Shown one piece after another: positions 26,619 through 35,510 of a stretch of DNA of 64,000 nucleotides. The stretch is taken from NCBI RefSeq assembly GCF_003351785.1, contig NZ_CP031230.1, positions 558,001 to 622,000 of the forward strand. Reading direction: 5' to 3'. Each line of letters opens with the position of its first letter. Position 1 is the first letter of the stretch. A model generated the notes under the pieces. The model saw only the letters and a list, made by a program, of their open reading frames with translations. It was not told the origin of the DNA and did no database searches. Source of the DNA: Sporosarcina sp. PTS2304. Lineage in GTDB: Bacteria; Bacillota; Bacilli; Bacillales_A; Planococcaceae. The position numbers were made by a program, and so were the translations under genes.

Positions 26619-27950
26619 TTGAAAAAAGCGGAAGATCTCATTCGTATAATCCCTAATATCAATACAATGAAAAAGTACGGCCGAGTGATTCGAGTAGTCG
26701 GTCTGATGATAGAATCACAAGGCCCTGCTTCTTCTATCGGGGATGTTTGTTTTATTCACTTAAACGTACCGGAGGAAGGGCGTTCTGTTATTCAAGCGGA
26801 AGTTGTTGGGTTTCGCGAGGAAATTGTGATGCTTATGCCGTATACCGACATTCGTAATATTTCCAGCGGATGTTTAGTAGAGACACTGGGTAAACCTCTT
26901 GAAGTGAAAGTGGGTATGAATTTATTAGGACAAGTACTGGATTCTTTAGGCCAACCAATAGATTATAGTGCGCTGCCAAAAGGTTTAGCTACCGTACGGA
27001 CAGAAAATAGCCCACCTAATGTTTTGACGCGGCCAACGATTAATGAAAAATTGGCTGTTGGAGTTAAAGCGATTGATGGTATGCTGACTGTAGGGAGCGG
27101 TCAACGTGTCGGGATCTTCGCAGGTTCTGGTGTTGGGAAAAGTACGTTGCTAGGTATGATTGCACGTAACACGGAAGCGGATATTAATATAATTGCGCTG
27201 ATTGGTGAGCGAGGACGCGAGGTTCGGGAGTTTATCGACCGTGACTTAGGACCAGAAGGTTTAAAGAAAACAATTGTAGTAGCTGCGACATCCGATCAGC
27301 CGGCGCTTATGCGGATCAAAGGGGCATTTACTGCTACTGCTATCGCCGAATACTTTAGAGATAAAGGTCTTAATGTTATGTTGATGATGGACTCTGTTAC
27401 CCGTGTAGCAATGGCTCAACGTGAAATCGGCTTAGCTGTTGGCGAACCGCCGGCGACACGAGGGTACACACCATCAGTTTTTGCTATATTGCCTAAGTTG
27501 CTTGAACGAAGCGGTACTAATGAATTGGGAGCAATTACTGCATTCTACACAGTTCTTGTAGACGGTGATGATATGAATGAGCCGATTGCCGATGCTGTGC
27601 GAGGAATTTTAGATGGACATATCGTGTTGGATAGAACACTCGCAAATAAAGGACAATATCCTGCCATCAACGTTCTAAAAAGTGTTAGCCGTTTAATGAA
27701 TCATATTGCCGATCCCGAACATAAAAAAGCTGCAGCGAAATTGCGTGAATTATATTATGCCTATGATAAAGCGGAAGATTTAATCAACATTGGGGCTTAT
27801 AAAAAAGGAACTTCAAAGGAAATTGATGAAGCGATAGAGTTTGAACCTCTCATCACGAGATTTTTAAAACAAGCTTACGATGAAAATGTCAGTTTAGAAG
27901 ACACTGTGAATGAAATGATTGCTTTAGCTTCTGGAGGTGCGGCTAGATGA
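26619..27950 (+). CDS. fliI: Flagellum-specific ATPase FliI
   Basis: 443-aa ATPase of the type III export apparatus, related to F1 beta. Walker A GSGVGKST is at residues 169-176; ERGREVREFIDRDLG and VMLMMDSVTRVAMAQREIGLAVGEPPATRGY (residue region about 250-285) are typical. The start is TTG at 26619; the N-terminus KYGRVIRVVGLMIESQGP fits the family and no better start exists. It ends with an ATGA overlap with fliJ. Confidence 0.96.
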   Translation: MKKAEDLIRIIPNINTMKKYGRVIRVVGLMIESQGPASSIGDVCFIHLNVPEEGRSVIQAEVVGFREEIVMLMPYTDIRNISSGCLVETLGKPLEVKVGMNLLGQVLDSLGQPIDYSALPKGLATVRTENSPPNVLTRPTINEKLAVGVKAIDGMLTVGSGQRVGIFAGSGVGKSTLLGMIARNTEADINIIALIGERGREVREFIDRDLGPEGLKKTIVVAATSDQPALMRIKGAFTATAIAEYFRDKGLNVMLMMDSVTRVAMAQREIGLAVGEPPATRGYTPSVFAILPKLLERSGTNELGAITAFYTVLVDGDDMNEPIADAVRGILDGHIVLDRTLANKGQYPAINVLKSVSRLMNHIADPEHKKAAAKLRELYYAYDKAEDLINIGAYKKGTSKEIDEAIEFEPLITRFLKQAYDENVSLEDTVNEMIALASGGAAR

Positions 27951-28399
27951 CTTCTTATAAGTATCGTTTTGAAAAAGTGTTGACGTTACGTGAACAAGAG
28001 CGCGATGAGACAGAGATGGCATATAAAGAAGCCATTCAGCAGTTCGAGGAAATTGCGACAGAATTATATAATCAAATGAAAAAAAAAGAAGAAACATTGG
28101 AAGAACAGCAACAAAGAATGGCTACAGGCTTCTCTATTGACGACTTGCATCACTATTCACGCTTTATCGATATGTTGGAAGTGAAAATTGATCAAACACA
28201 ACAAGAAGTAATGAAATCTCGTTCGAAAATGAATTGGTATGAAGCACAGCTGTTGGAAAAAAATATTGAAGTAAAAAAATTCGAAAAAATGAAAGAAATA
28301 GGTAAAGAAAAATATGATGCCGAAATGGAACATGTAGAAGCAAATCGAATAGATGAACTATCAACGATAAAATTTCGCTCAAAAGAAGATAGGTGGTAA
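27947..28399 (+). CDS. fliJ: Flagellar export chaperone FliJ
   Basis: 150-aa coiled-coil protein, charged throughout, beginning YKYRFEKVLTLREQERDE as in the family. FliJ sits in the central pore of the FliI hexamer and couples it to FlhA. Translationally coupled to fliI by a 4-nt overlap; GGAGGTG lies inside the fliI end. Confidence 0.9.
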   Translation: MTSYKYRFEKVLTLREQERDETEMAYKEAIQQFEEIATELYNQMKKKEETLEEQQQRMATGFSIDDLHHYSRFIDMLEVKIDQTQQEVMKSRSKMNWYEAQLLEKNIEVKKFEKMKEIGKEKYDAEMEHVEANRIDELSTIKFRSKEDRW

Positions 28400-28400
28400 A

Positions 28401-29009
28401 GTGGCTAAATCTAAAAAAAAGAAAGAAGTCGAAGACATAGAAGTTGAAGAAAAAAAGTCATTCGGCTTTTTTCAAATTTTGCTTGCCTGGATTATTATAC
28501 CTTTGATGTTTACAACAGCCGTCGTATTGATTATTGCAAAAGTAGCCGATGTAAATGTTTTTGATCAAGCGAAGGAATGGTCTGCCAAAATACCATTTTT
28601 AGAAGAAAAAGCACCCGACGAGAAAGTGGAGGGAGATTTGATCCTGGAGGAACGGGTCATTTCATTGCAGGCGGAAATACAAGAAAAAGAAGCTCAATTG
28701 TTTGAAGTGCAAGATGAACTGACACAAGTAAAAGACTCAAACGAAGCATTGGAAATTGAGAAAGAAAAATTAAATGAAGAAATTGAAAAACTTAAACTTG
28801 AACAAAGCGAATCTAAAAGAGACTTTAAGGAAATTGTGACTACTTATGAACAAATGTCTGCAAAATCAGCAGCGCCAGTAATTACAAAAATGGGAGATGC
28901 GGAAGCAGTACAAATTTTATCGAGTTTAAAACCTGCGACTTTAGCATCCATACTTGAGAAAATGTCACCAGAAGAAGCGGCTAAATATACTTCAATGCTA
29001 ACAAAGTAG
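28401..29009 (+). CDS. ylxF: MotE-like flagellar membrane protein (YlxF)
   Basis: 202-aa protein in the position of B. subtilis ylxF. A lysine/glutamate-rich N-terminus is followed by one membrane segment (about residues 23-47), an extended coiled coil (about 84-140) and a C-terminal MgtE-N-like/MotE domain (ADAVQIL-type: GDAEAVQILSSLKPATLASILEKM). MotE homologues in other bacteria aid stator assembly. The start is GTG at 28401 with AGGTGG 4 nt upstream. Confidence 0.85.
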   Translation: MAKSKKKKEVEDIEVEEKKSFGFFQILLAWIIIPLMFTTAVVLIIAKVADVNVFDQAKEWSAKIPFLEEKAPDEKVEGDLILEERVISLQAEIQEKEAQLFEVQDELTQVKDSNEALEIEKEKLNEEIEKLKLEQSESKRDFKEIVTTYEQMSAKSAAPVITKMGDAEAVQILSSLKPATLASILEKMSPEEAAKYTSMLTK

Positions 29010-29037
29010 TATAATAGTAATTAAAGGAGGTGTTAAA

Positions 29038-30624
29038 GTGAATTTAGGACTATTGATGAGTATTGGTTCTCCTAGCATGCCAATGACTTCATCGGGGTCA
29101 CCATCTATTCAAACAGAAAGTTCAGGATTCGGTAATGTATTTCAGAATATGATGGCTGCATCAGACATGAGTACTAAAGTACAATCACTTGGTGCCAGTT
29201 TAGAGCTATCTCAAGTAATGAATGACATAGTTAATGCTGAAACATTAGAAGACTTAGCTAATCTACTTGAACAGTTGAAACAAATCGGCGAGAAATCTTC
29301 CGTCACAAATCACATGTTTAAAGATGTTACGTATCGACCTTCAAAACCTGTTGTGACTGAAGAAGAACAATTGTTGCAAAAAGTTATCCCTATTGATTCA
29401 AAAGGTAATCAAGTAATTATGTCTTTAGAAGAGGGAGTCGTCCCGAGTGAGTCAAGTACACATGATCAACTAATAGAATCTCTTCTTTTTAGTAATTCAA
29501 ATGTTCAAACAGATACAACTAAAGACGATACGTTAATTAATAAGGAACAAATCATGGCAGACCCAGAACGAGTAGTTCCATCATCTCAGCCAGCCGAAGA
29601 CGTGAAGAGTGAGAATATACAGTTAGTGGATCTTGCAATTCTACAGAAGTTTCCTAGTTTGCAACAATTAACTTCTCTTATTACTGAAAATCCTGATAAA
29701 CTAGTAGAAGCGATTACAAATGTACTAGAGTTTGCAGGTGTGACTAAAGAACAGCTCGAAGAAATACAATCTGTCGGGGATATATGGTTTACATTAGACG
29801 TAATTCAAACGATATCGCCAGAAAAAATTCAACTAGCCGTGCAGCAGTTACCTGAAAAAGTACGTGTAGAACTGACAGCTTTATTCAAATCAATTGAATT
29901 AGCTGGGCCAAAAATGGATCTGTATGAGAAGCAGGTAGAGTTAGTAAAAACGATTCAACCTTTGGTAGCTCAATTTGTCTCTAAGTTTGAAGAGAAAACT
30001 TCACAATCAGAAATCAAGCAGACTATCCCATTACCAGTAGCCGTCCAGCATATGATTCGTTTTACAACAAATCAACAATCGACAGATACGAAGCAACAAG
30101 AAGGGCAGTCGAAATCAAATGAAACATCATCTATACAATCGATTTTACCCCAAACAGAAAGTAAACCGGTATTTCAGATGACGCAAGCTGAAAAAGTATC
30201 AGAGAGTCGTAGCGAAGCACTTATGCGCGAATTTCAAGCGGTGCTGAATCGAGCAAATTTTGGACAAACGAACGGCATGAACAGATTGTCTATTAAGTTG
30301 TATCCAGAACATCTAGGGCAAGTGCGTATTGAATTACTAGAAGTGAATGGTGTGATGACAGCAAGAATTTTAGCGTCGACCGCAATGGCGCGAGAGATGT
30401 TAGATAGTCAAATGCATCAATTACGTCACGCATTCAATCAGCAGAACTTGCAAGTAGATCGGATCGATTTGTCACAAACGATTCAAGATCTATCAAAAAA
30501 TGATCGTGAACAAGCATTCAATAAACAAAATGAACAACAAAAAGAACAATCATCTGAGCAAAATCAAACACAAGATGAAAGTGAAATGACATTTGAAGAA
30601 TTTATGATCGAACTGGAGGTGTAA
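29038..30624 (+). CDS. fliK: Flagellar hook-length control protein FliK
   Basis: 528-aa protein. A low-complexity N-terminal ruler region is followed by the C-terminal Flg_hook domain at about residues 414-481 (LSIKLYPEHLGQVRIELLEV, then the helix MLDSQMHQLRHAFNQQNLQV). The end is Gln/Glu-rich. The start is GTG at 29038 after AAAGGAGGTG. FliK measures hook length and triggers FlhB to switch export to filament substrates. Compare ylqG at 8.0 kb. Confidence 0.92.
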   Translation: MNLGLLMSIGSPSMPMTSSGSPSIQTESSGFGNVFQNMMAASDMSTKVQSLGASLELSQVMNDIVNAETLEDLANLLEQLKQIGEKSSVTNHMFKDVTYRPSKPVVTEEEQLLQKVIPIDSKGNQVIMSLEEGVVPSESSTHDQLIESLLFSNSNVQTDTTKDDTLINKEQIMADPERVVPSSQPAEDVKSENIQLVDLAILQKFPSLQQLTSLITENPDKLVEAITNVLEFAGVTKEQLEEIQSVGDIWFTLDVIQTISPEKIQLAVQQLPEKVRVELTALFKSIELAGPKMDLYEKQVELVKTIQPLVAQFVSKFEEKTSQSEIKQTIPLPVAVQHMIRFTTNQQSTDTKQQEGQSKSNETSSIQSILPQTESKPVFQMTQAEKVSESRSEALMREFQAVLNRANFGQTNGMNRLSIKLYPEHLGQVRIELLEVNGVMTARILASTAMAREMLDSQMHQLRHAFNQQNLQVDRIDLSQTIQDLSKNDREQAFNKQNEQQKEQSSEQNQTQDESEMTFEEFMIELEV

Positions 30625-30627
30625 GTT

Positions 30628-31311
30628 GTGGCGGGAGAGGTTAATTCAACACCAGCACAAAATCCTATTACAGATTCAATGTATTTAATTAACAAACAGC
30701 GTGATCAACGTAAAACAGGACCTGACACAATGGGTAAAGATGCTTTCATGCAAATTTTGATTGCGCAAATGTCTAATCAAGATCCCACAAACCCAATGAA
30801 AGATAATGAATTTATTGCACAAATGGCACAGTTTTCTTCGCTAGAGCAGACGATGAACTTGGCGAAAGCCTTTGATCGATTTGCGGATGCGCAAAATCAA
30901 AGCCAGTTAATTCAATACAATAGCTTCATTGGTAAAGATATTCGTTGGCATGAACTGTCTGATAAAAAAGATGACGAAGGCAAACCGGTTATCAATGAAG
31001 GTTCGGGCACAATTCAATCGATTAAGTATATAGACGGTTCCGTTATTTTCACACTAGCTGACGGCAAGGAATTATCGCCAGGTAATATTTCTGAAGTCAT
31101 CGCTAACGGTGCATCCGGCAGTACAGGAATCCAGTCAAATAATCTTGTACAAGCAAGTATGTTGATTGGTAAAACAATCGGTTATATGAATGGCGAAGAG
31201 GAATTAACAGGGAAAGTGATTTCTGTAACAAATAAAGAAGGCAAATTACATTATATTTTGCAAGACGGCAGTAAGATAGAAGCAGACCAATTCACTTCAA
31301 TTAGTGAATAA
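30628..31311 (+). CDS. flgD: Flagellar hook assembly protein FlgD
   Basis: 227-aa hook cap scaffold. The N-terminal segment is diagnostic: MGKDAFMQILIAQMSNQDPTNP (about residues 36-57), then FIAQMAQFSSLEQ. A C-terminal FLN-Ig-like region carries two similar DGS/DGKE loops. The start is GTG at 30628 with GGAGGTG upstream. It lies 3 nt after fliK. Confidence 0.94.
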   Translation: MAGEVNSTPAQNPITDSMYLINKQRDQRKTGPDTMGKDAFMQILIAQMSNQDPTNPMKDNEFIAQMAQFSSLEQTMNLAKAFDRFADAQNQSQLIQYNSFIGKDIRWHELSDKKDDEGKPVINEGSGTIQSIKYIDGSVIFTLADGKELSPGNISEVIANGASGSTGIQSNNLVQASMLIGKTIGYMNGEEELTGKVISVTNKEGKLHYILQDGSKIEADQFTSISE

Positions 31312-31328
31312 ATGAATGGAGCGATGTC

Positions 31329-31706
31329 ATGAACAAGATTGATATTCATCGCATTCCATCGCAACCGCCACTCATACGCCAAGGTCAGATGCAGGCACAA
31401 CAGTTAAAGCAGTCATTTTTCGAACACTTACATCAAGCGACAGAGACTGAAAAACTAAAAATCAGTAAACATGCAAGCGATCGCTTACAAGAACGAGGAA
31501 TCTACATGACTGACGCTGAATGGGCACGTATCGGAGAGAAAGTAAACGAGGCGAAGAGGAAAGGAATCCGGGATTCGCTCGTATTGACTGATCAAGCGGC
31601 ACTAATTGTTAGTGCTAAAAACTCAACTGTCATCACTGCGATGAACCGCATGGAAGCGAAAGATCAACTATTTACTAATATTGATGGAACGATAGTACTC
31701 AGCTAA
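31329..31706 (+). CDS. Flagellar operon protein, TIGR02530 type
   Basis: 125-aa protein between flgD and flgE. The core LKISKHASDRLQERGI (about residues 46-61) and a C-terminal VITAMNRMEAKDQLFTNIDGTIVL match a family found only in flagellar operons of some Firmicutes; it has no assigned function. No signal peptide or membrane segment. B. subtilis lacks this gene at this place as far as I recall. Confidence 0.8.
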   Translation: MNKIDIHRIPSQPPLIRQGQMQAQQLKQSFFEHLHQATETEKLKISKHASDRLQERGIYMTDAEWARIGEKVNEAKRKGIRDSLVLTDQAALIVSAKNSTVITAMNRMEAKDQLFTNIDGTIVLS

Positions 31707-31735
31707 AACGGCAGGACCTTGAATAGGATGCCAAC

Positions 31736-31761
31736 GCACCGCCGACTGATTGACGCGGTGC
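31736..31761 (+). other. Intercistronic hairpin before flgE
   Basis: GCACCGC (31736-31742) pairs perfectly with GCGGTGC (31755-31761) around a 12-nt loop. There is no T run after it (ACTTTAAAA), so it is unlikely to terminate; it could stabilise or separate mRNA segments upstream of the abundant hook protein. Confidence 0.55.
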
Positions 31762-31790
31762 ACTTTAAAACCGAGAGGGGAAACTAACAT

Positions 31791-32585
31791 ATGATTCGCT
31801 CAATGTATTCTGGAATTTCTGGACTAAAAAATTTCCAAACGAAACTAGACGTAATTGGTAACAATATCGCAAACGTCAACACATACGGCTTCAAGAAAGG
31901 GCGTACGGTATTTAAAGATTTGTATTCTCAGACTGTAGCAGGTGCTTCAGCGCCCGGACAAAACCGAGGCGGTGTGAATCCTAAGCAAGTGGGTCTAGGT
32001 TCACAATTAGCGGCGATCGATACGATTCATACAGGTGGCTCTATGCAGACTACGGGAAATACGTTAGATTTAGCAATTGAAGGAGACGGGTTCTTTATCG
32101 TAGGAGAAGATGGCGGAACAGAAAAGTTTTATACTAGAGCCGGTAACTTCTATTTGGATGAAGCTGGAGATATCGTAGACGGTGATGGTAGATATTTATT
32201 AGATGATGGAGGCGCTAAAATAAATGTTGATTTAGAAGCAACATCTCTCTCTATCGGACAAGATGGCGCAGTAAATATGGTGCTTGATGGTGTATTGACA
32301 CTCGTTGGGAATGTAGGTCTTGCTAAATTTAATAACCCGAGTGGCTTAACTAAAATTGGCGGTAATTTATATGAGGAAAGTGCTAACTCAGGTGTAGCAG
32401 CAGAAGGTTTACCTTTAGCCGAAGGGCGCGGAGCAATTAAATCTGGTTCCTTGGAAATGTCTAACGTTGATTTGTCCGAAGAATTTACAGAAATGATCGT
32501 GGCACAACGCGGTTTCCAAGCGAACACGCGAATCATCACTACGTCCGATGAAATTTTACAAGAACTAGTCAATTTGAAGCGATAA
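31791..32585 (+). CDS. flgE: Flagellar hook protein FlgE (FlgG-like short form)
   Basis: 264-aa hook subunit. N-terminal MYSGISGLKNFQTKLDVIGNNIANVNTYGFKK (residues about 5-36) and C-terminal EFTEMIVAQRGFQANTRIITTSDEILQELVNL form the D0 coiled coils. At this length it matches the short FlgE (once called FlgG) of B. subtilis; the position after flgD supports hook rather than distal rod. GAGAGGGG precedes the ATG. Confidence 0.9.
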   Translation: MIRSMYSGISGLKNFQTKLDVIGNNIANVNTYGFKKGRTVFKDLYSQTVAGASAPGQNRGGVNPKQVGLGSQLAAIDTIHTGGSMQTTGNTLDLAIEGDGFFIVGEDGGTEKFYTRAGNFYLDEAGDIVDGDGRYLLDDGGAKINVDLEATSLSIGQDGAVNMVLDGVLTLVGNVGLAKFNNPSGLTKIGGNLYEESANSGVAAEGLPLAEGRGAIKSGSLEMSNVDLSEEFTEMIVAQRGFQANTRIITTSDEILQELVNLKR

Positions 32586-32599
32586 TAGCATAGATTGAA

Positions 32600-32639
32600 A
32601 AGGAGGGTCGGGCCGGCCTTGGCCTGGCCCTTACATATG
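32600..32639 (+). promoter_or_regulatory. Hairpin-spaced ribosome-binding site of swrD
   Basis: AAGGAGGG at 32600-32607 is 29 nt from the family-supported ATG at 32637. In between, GGGCC-GGC (32610-32617) pairs with GCC-T-GGCCC (32622-32630), a tetraloop hairpin with one bulged T. Folding it leaves only TC plus TTACAT, about 8 nt, between the Shine-Dalgarno and the ATG. Confidence 0.65.
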
Positions 32640-32858
32640 ATTACAGTTACTCGATTAAATCGTACGACATTTACGTTGAATGCATTATACATAGAAAAGG
32701 TCGAGTCGTTTCCAGATACGACGATTACATTAACATCAGGTTCAAAGTATATCGTCCTTGATACGGTTGAGGAAATAAACAGCCGGATCATTGAATTTTA
32801 TCAAGCGGTCCAGTTGCTGTCGAATCCGCATATCCGGGGTGAAGAAGATGAAGAATAA
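32637..32858 (+). CDS. swrD: Flagellar protein FlbD/SwrD
   Basis: 73-aa small protein that starts MITVTRLNRTTFTLNALYIE like the FlbD family. SwrD (YlzI) in B. subtilis raises flagellar motor power and is needed for swarming. The N-terminus fits only the ATG at 32637; in-frame TTG codons at 32595 and 32619 would add GC-rich nonfamily residues (RVGPALAWPLH). The ribosome-binding site is unusual, see 32600-32639. It overlaps fliL by 11 nt. Confidence 0.85.
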   Translation: MITVTRLNRTTFTLNALYIEKVESFPDTTITLTSGSKYIVLDTVEEINSRIIEFYQAVQLLSNPHIRGEEDEE

Positions 32859-33279
32859 GTTATTGACGATTTCATTAATTATTTTAGTAAGTATTACATT
32901 AATCGGCGTAGTGGCCGTTGTACTCATTTTAAATTTTAATAAAGATAGTGATTCTTCTACTAAAGAACCTTCAATTGATGAGATTATTGAGTCATCTGTA
33001 GATATAGAAGAGATCACTACCAATTTATCTGGACGTAATTTTGTTCGACTATCTTTAAAAATTCAGACAGATGGTAAAAAGAGTGCAGAAGAGTTAACAA
33101 AGCGTGATTTTCAAGTGAAAAATATGGTGATTCAAGAAGTCTCTGAGATGACTGCGAAAGACTTTGAAGGAAAAGCAGGAAAGCAACAATTTGAAGATAC
33201 TATTAAAGCTCAGTTGAATGAATTGATGCAAGATGGTGAAATACAGAAAGTGTATATTGTCTCTTATATTATTCAGTGA
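32848..33279 (+). CDS. fliL: Flagellar basal body-associated protein FliL
   Basis: 143-aa single-pass membrane protein near the stators. A short N-terminal KNK sequence leads into a membrane segment at about residues 5-30, then an acidic linker and the FliL domain, ending KVYIVSYIIQ. GGGGTGA at 32836-32842 precedes the ATG at 32848; an upstream TTG extension inside swrD (32791) is not supported. Confidence 0.9.
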   Translation: MKNKLLTISLIILVSITLIGVVAVVLILNFNKDSDSSTKEPSIDEIIESSVDIEEITTNLSGRNFVRLSLKIQTDGKKSAEELTKRDFQVKNMVIQEVSEMTAKDFEGKAGKQQFEDTIKAQLNELMQDGEIQKVYIVSYIIQ

Positions 33280-33327
33280 CAGCCTGTATGATCAAAAAGA
33301 GGCACTTATGCAAGTGGGGGTGGGTCA

Positions 33328-34329
33328 GTGTCTGGAGATGTTCTGTCGCAAAATGAAATAGATGCGTTGCTTTCTGCATTATCTACGGGTGAAATGTCAG
33401 CAGAAGAAATGAAAAAAGAAGAAGAAACTAGAAAAGTCCGTGTATATGATTTTAAGCGTGCATTGCGCTTTTCTAAAGACCAAATCCGTAGTTTGACGAG
33501 AATCCATGAAAACTTCGCAAGGTTATTAACGACTTATTTTTCAGCGCAGTTGCGTACATATATTCAAATTAACGTTGTTTCGGTAGATCAAATACCGTTT
33601 GAAGAATTTATTAGTTCCATTCCTCACATGACATTGATCAATATATTCGATGTTTCTCCGCTTGAAGGGAATATATTGATGGAAGTTAACCCGAATGTGG
33701 CGTATTCCATGCTAGAAAGGTTGATGGGTGGATTTGGTTCTAGTTCTGGAAAAGTAGATAATATGACAGAGATTGAAACGAAGATTTTGACGAATTTGTT
33801 TGAACGCTCTTTTGATAATTTACGTGAAGCTTGGTCTGGGTTAATTGACATTGACCCATATCTTGCGGAAATGGAAGTCAATCCACAATTTCTACAAATG
33901 ATATCGCCTAATGAAACAGTTATCGTTATTTCGTTCAATATCGTCATTGGTGAATCAAGCGGAATGATTAATATTTGTATACCGCACGTAGTACTAGAAC
34001 CGATTATTCCAAACTTATCTGTTCGTTACTGGATGCAAACAAACAAAAAGGAGCCTACACCTGAACAGAGCGTTTTATTGGAAAAGCGCTTAAAGCAGGC
34101 ATCATTGCCAATAATTGCTGAATTAGGGAATGGCGAGATTTCTGTTGAAGACTTCCTTTATCTACAAGCGGGAGATGTCATATCGCTGGATACTAAAATT
34201 GATGATCCGCTGACGATTCGCGTAGGAGAAACACCGAAATTCACTGCTCAACCAGGCAAAATGCGTAATCGGATGGCTGTTCAAATACTGGAGACATTGA
34301 TGTCCGGAGGGGATGAGGATGATGAGTGA
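33328..34329 (+). CDS. fliM: Flagellar motor switch protein FliM
   Basis: 333-aa C-ring protein. The N-terminal peptide VLSQNEIDALLSAL (residues about 5-18) binds CheY-P; the middle domain is CheC-like and the C-terminal SpoA domain has VGDVISLD-type sequence (LQAGDVISLDTKIDDPLTI). The start is GTG at 33328 behind GGGGGTGGG, and the N-terminus MSGDVLSQNEID matches the family exactly. It overlaps fliY by 8 nt. Confidence 0.96.
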   Translation: MSGDVLSQNEIDALLSALSTGEMSAEEMKKEEETRKVRVYDFKRALRFSKDQIRSLTRIHENFARLLTTYFSAQLRTYIQINVVSVDQIPFEEFISSIPHMTLINIFDVSPLEGNILMEVNPNVAYSMLERLMGGFGSSSGKVDNMTEIETKILTNLFERSFDNLREAWSGLIDIDPYLAEMEVNPQFLQMISPNETVIVISFNIVIGESSGMINICIPHVVLEPIIPNLSVRYWMQTNKKEPTPEQSVLLEKRLKQASLPIIAELGNGEISVEDFLYLQAGDVISLDTKIDDPLTIRVGETPKFTAQPGKMRNRMAVQILETLMSGGDEDDE

Positions 34330-35488
34330 TAATATTCTCTCACAAGAAGAAATTGAAGCATTATTGCGTGGTGAAACTCTTGAACCAGCTGAGCCAGAAA
34401 CAACAGAGATAAATATTAATGATTATCTGACGGAAATGGAGCAAGACGCACTCGGTGAAGTGGGGAATATTTCATTTGGTAGTTCTGCAACTGCTCTTTC
34501 GGCATTGCTTGGACAAAAAGTAGATATAACAACCCCGACGTTAACTATCATTAATCGTGATGAAATCGATCAAGAATTCAAACATCCGTATGTAGCGATA
34601 AAAGTGGAATATACTGAAGGTTTAAGTGGAGCGAATTTATTAGTTATTAAGCAAAGTGATGCAGCAATTATTGCAGATCTTATGCTGGGTGGAGACGGTA
34701 CAGCTCCTAATGAAGAGTTAGGTGATATTCATTTGAGTGCTGTTCAAGAAGCGATGAATCAAATGATGGGTTCTTCTGCCACTTCTATGTCTACGATTTT
34801 TAATAAAAAAGTAGATATTTCACCGCCAACTATCGATTTAATGAATATTCAGCTGGACCAAGGGACAGAACATATCCCCGCGCATAATTTGCTAATTCGT
34901 GTATCGTTCAATTTAAAAGTAGGTGAATTGATTGATTCTAATATTATGCAACTCTTTCCTCTGGAGTTCGGGAAAAAGTTAGTATCATCTTTAATGGGAG
35001 AGGAAGAAGCCGCGACACTAACTGAAGTCGAGCCGACACGTGAAGTTTCTTCACCGCCGCCCGTTGCACCACCAGAGCCCGAATATCAACAACCGGCTCC
35101 GCAATCAGTGCCACAACCAGAACCGTCTTATCAAGCACCACCGGCTTCTAGGCCCGCTCAGCCGCAAGTTCAAGTTCAACAAGCAGAGTTTGCCAGTTTT
35201 CAATCACCTAGTTTAAGCAAAGAAGAATCAAATAATTTAAATATGCTACTTGATATACCACTCCAAGTAACAGTAGAATTAGGACGTACGAAACGTTCTG
35301 TGAAAGAGATACTAGAAATGTCTGGAGGTTCGATTATTGAACTAGACAAGTTAGCTGGAGAACCTGTCGATATTCTAGTGAACAATCGCTATATTGCTAA
35401 AGGGGAAGTAGTAGTCATTGACGAGAACTTTGGAGTTCGCATAACGGACATCCTTAGTCAGATGGATCGAATTAATAATTTACGATAG
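34322..35488 (+). CDS. fliY: Flagellar motor switch phosphatase FliY
   Basis: 388-aa CheY-P phosphatase and C-ring component. An N-terminal CheY-binding-like peptide (ILSQEEIEALL) is followed by a CheC-like domain with both active-site pairs: E46-N49 (EVGN) and E143-N146 (EAMN). A proline/glutamine-rich linker of about 60 residues (from about 235) leads to the C-terminal FliN SpoA domain (about 305-388). Three ATGs occur at 34313, 34319 and 34322; GGAGGGG at 34306-34312 favours the last. Confidence 0.95.
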   Translation: MSDNILSQEEIEALLRGETLEPAEPETTEININDYLTEMEQDALGEVGNISFGSSATALSALLGQKVDITTPTLTIINRDEIDQEFKHPYVAIKVEYTEGLSGANLLVIKQSDAAIIADLMLGGDGTAPNEELGDIHLSAVQEAMNQMMGSSATSMSTIFNKKVDISPPTIDLMNIQLDQGTEHIPAHNLLIRVSFNLKVGELIDSNIMQLFPLEFGKKLVSSLMGEEEAATLTEVEPTREVSSPPPVAPPEPEYQQPAPQSVPQPEPSYQAPPASRPAQPQVQVQQAEFASFQSPSLSKEESNNLNMLLDIPLQVTVELGRTKRSVKEILEMSGGSIIELDKLAGEPVDILVNNRYIAKGEVVVIDENFGVRITDILSQMDRINNLR

Positions 35489-35510
35489 AAGATACTTGGA
35501 GGGAATATAC

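Noticed and set aside
32150-32791. A 213-codon minus-strand frame across flgE-swrD
   Set aside because: Antisense to recognised genes, low-complexity composition and no initiation signal.
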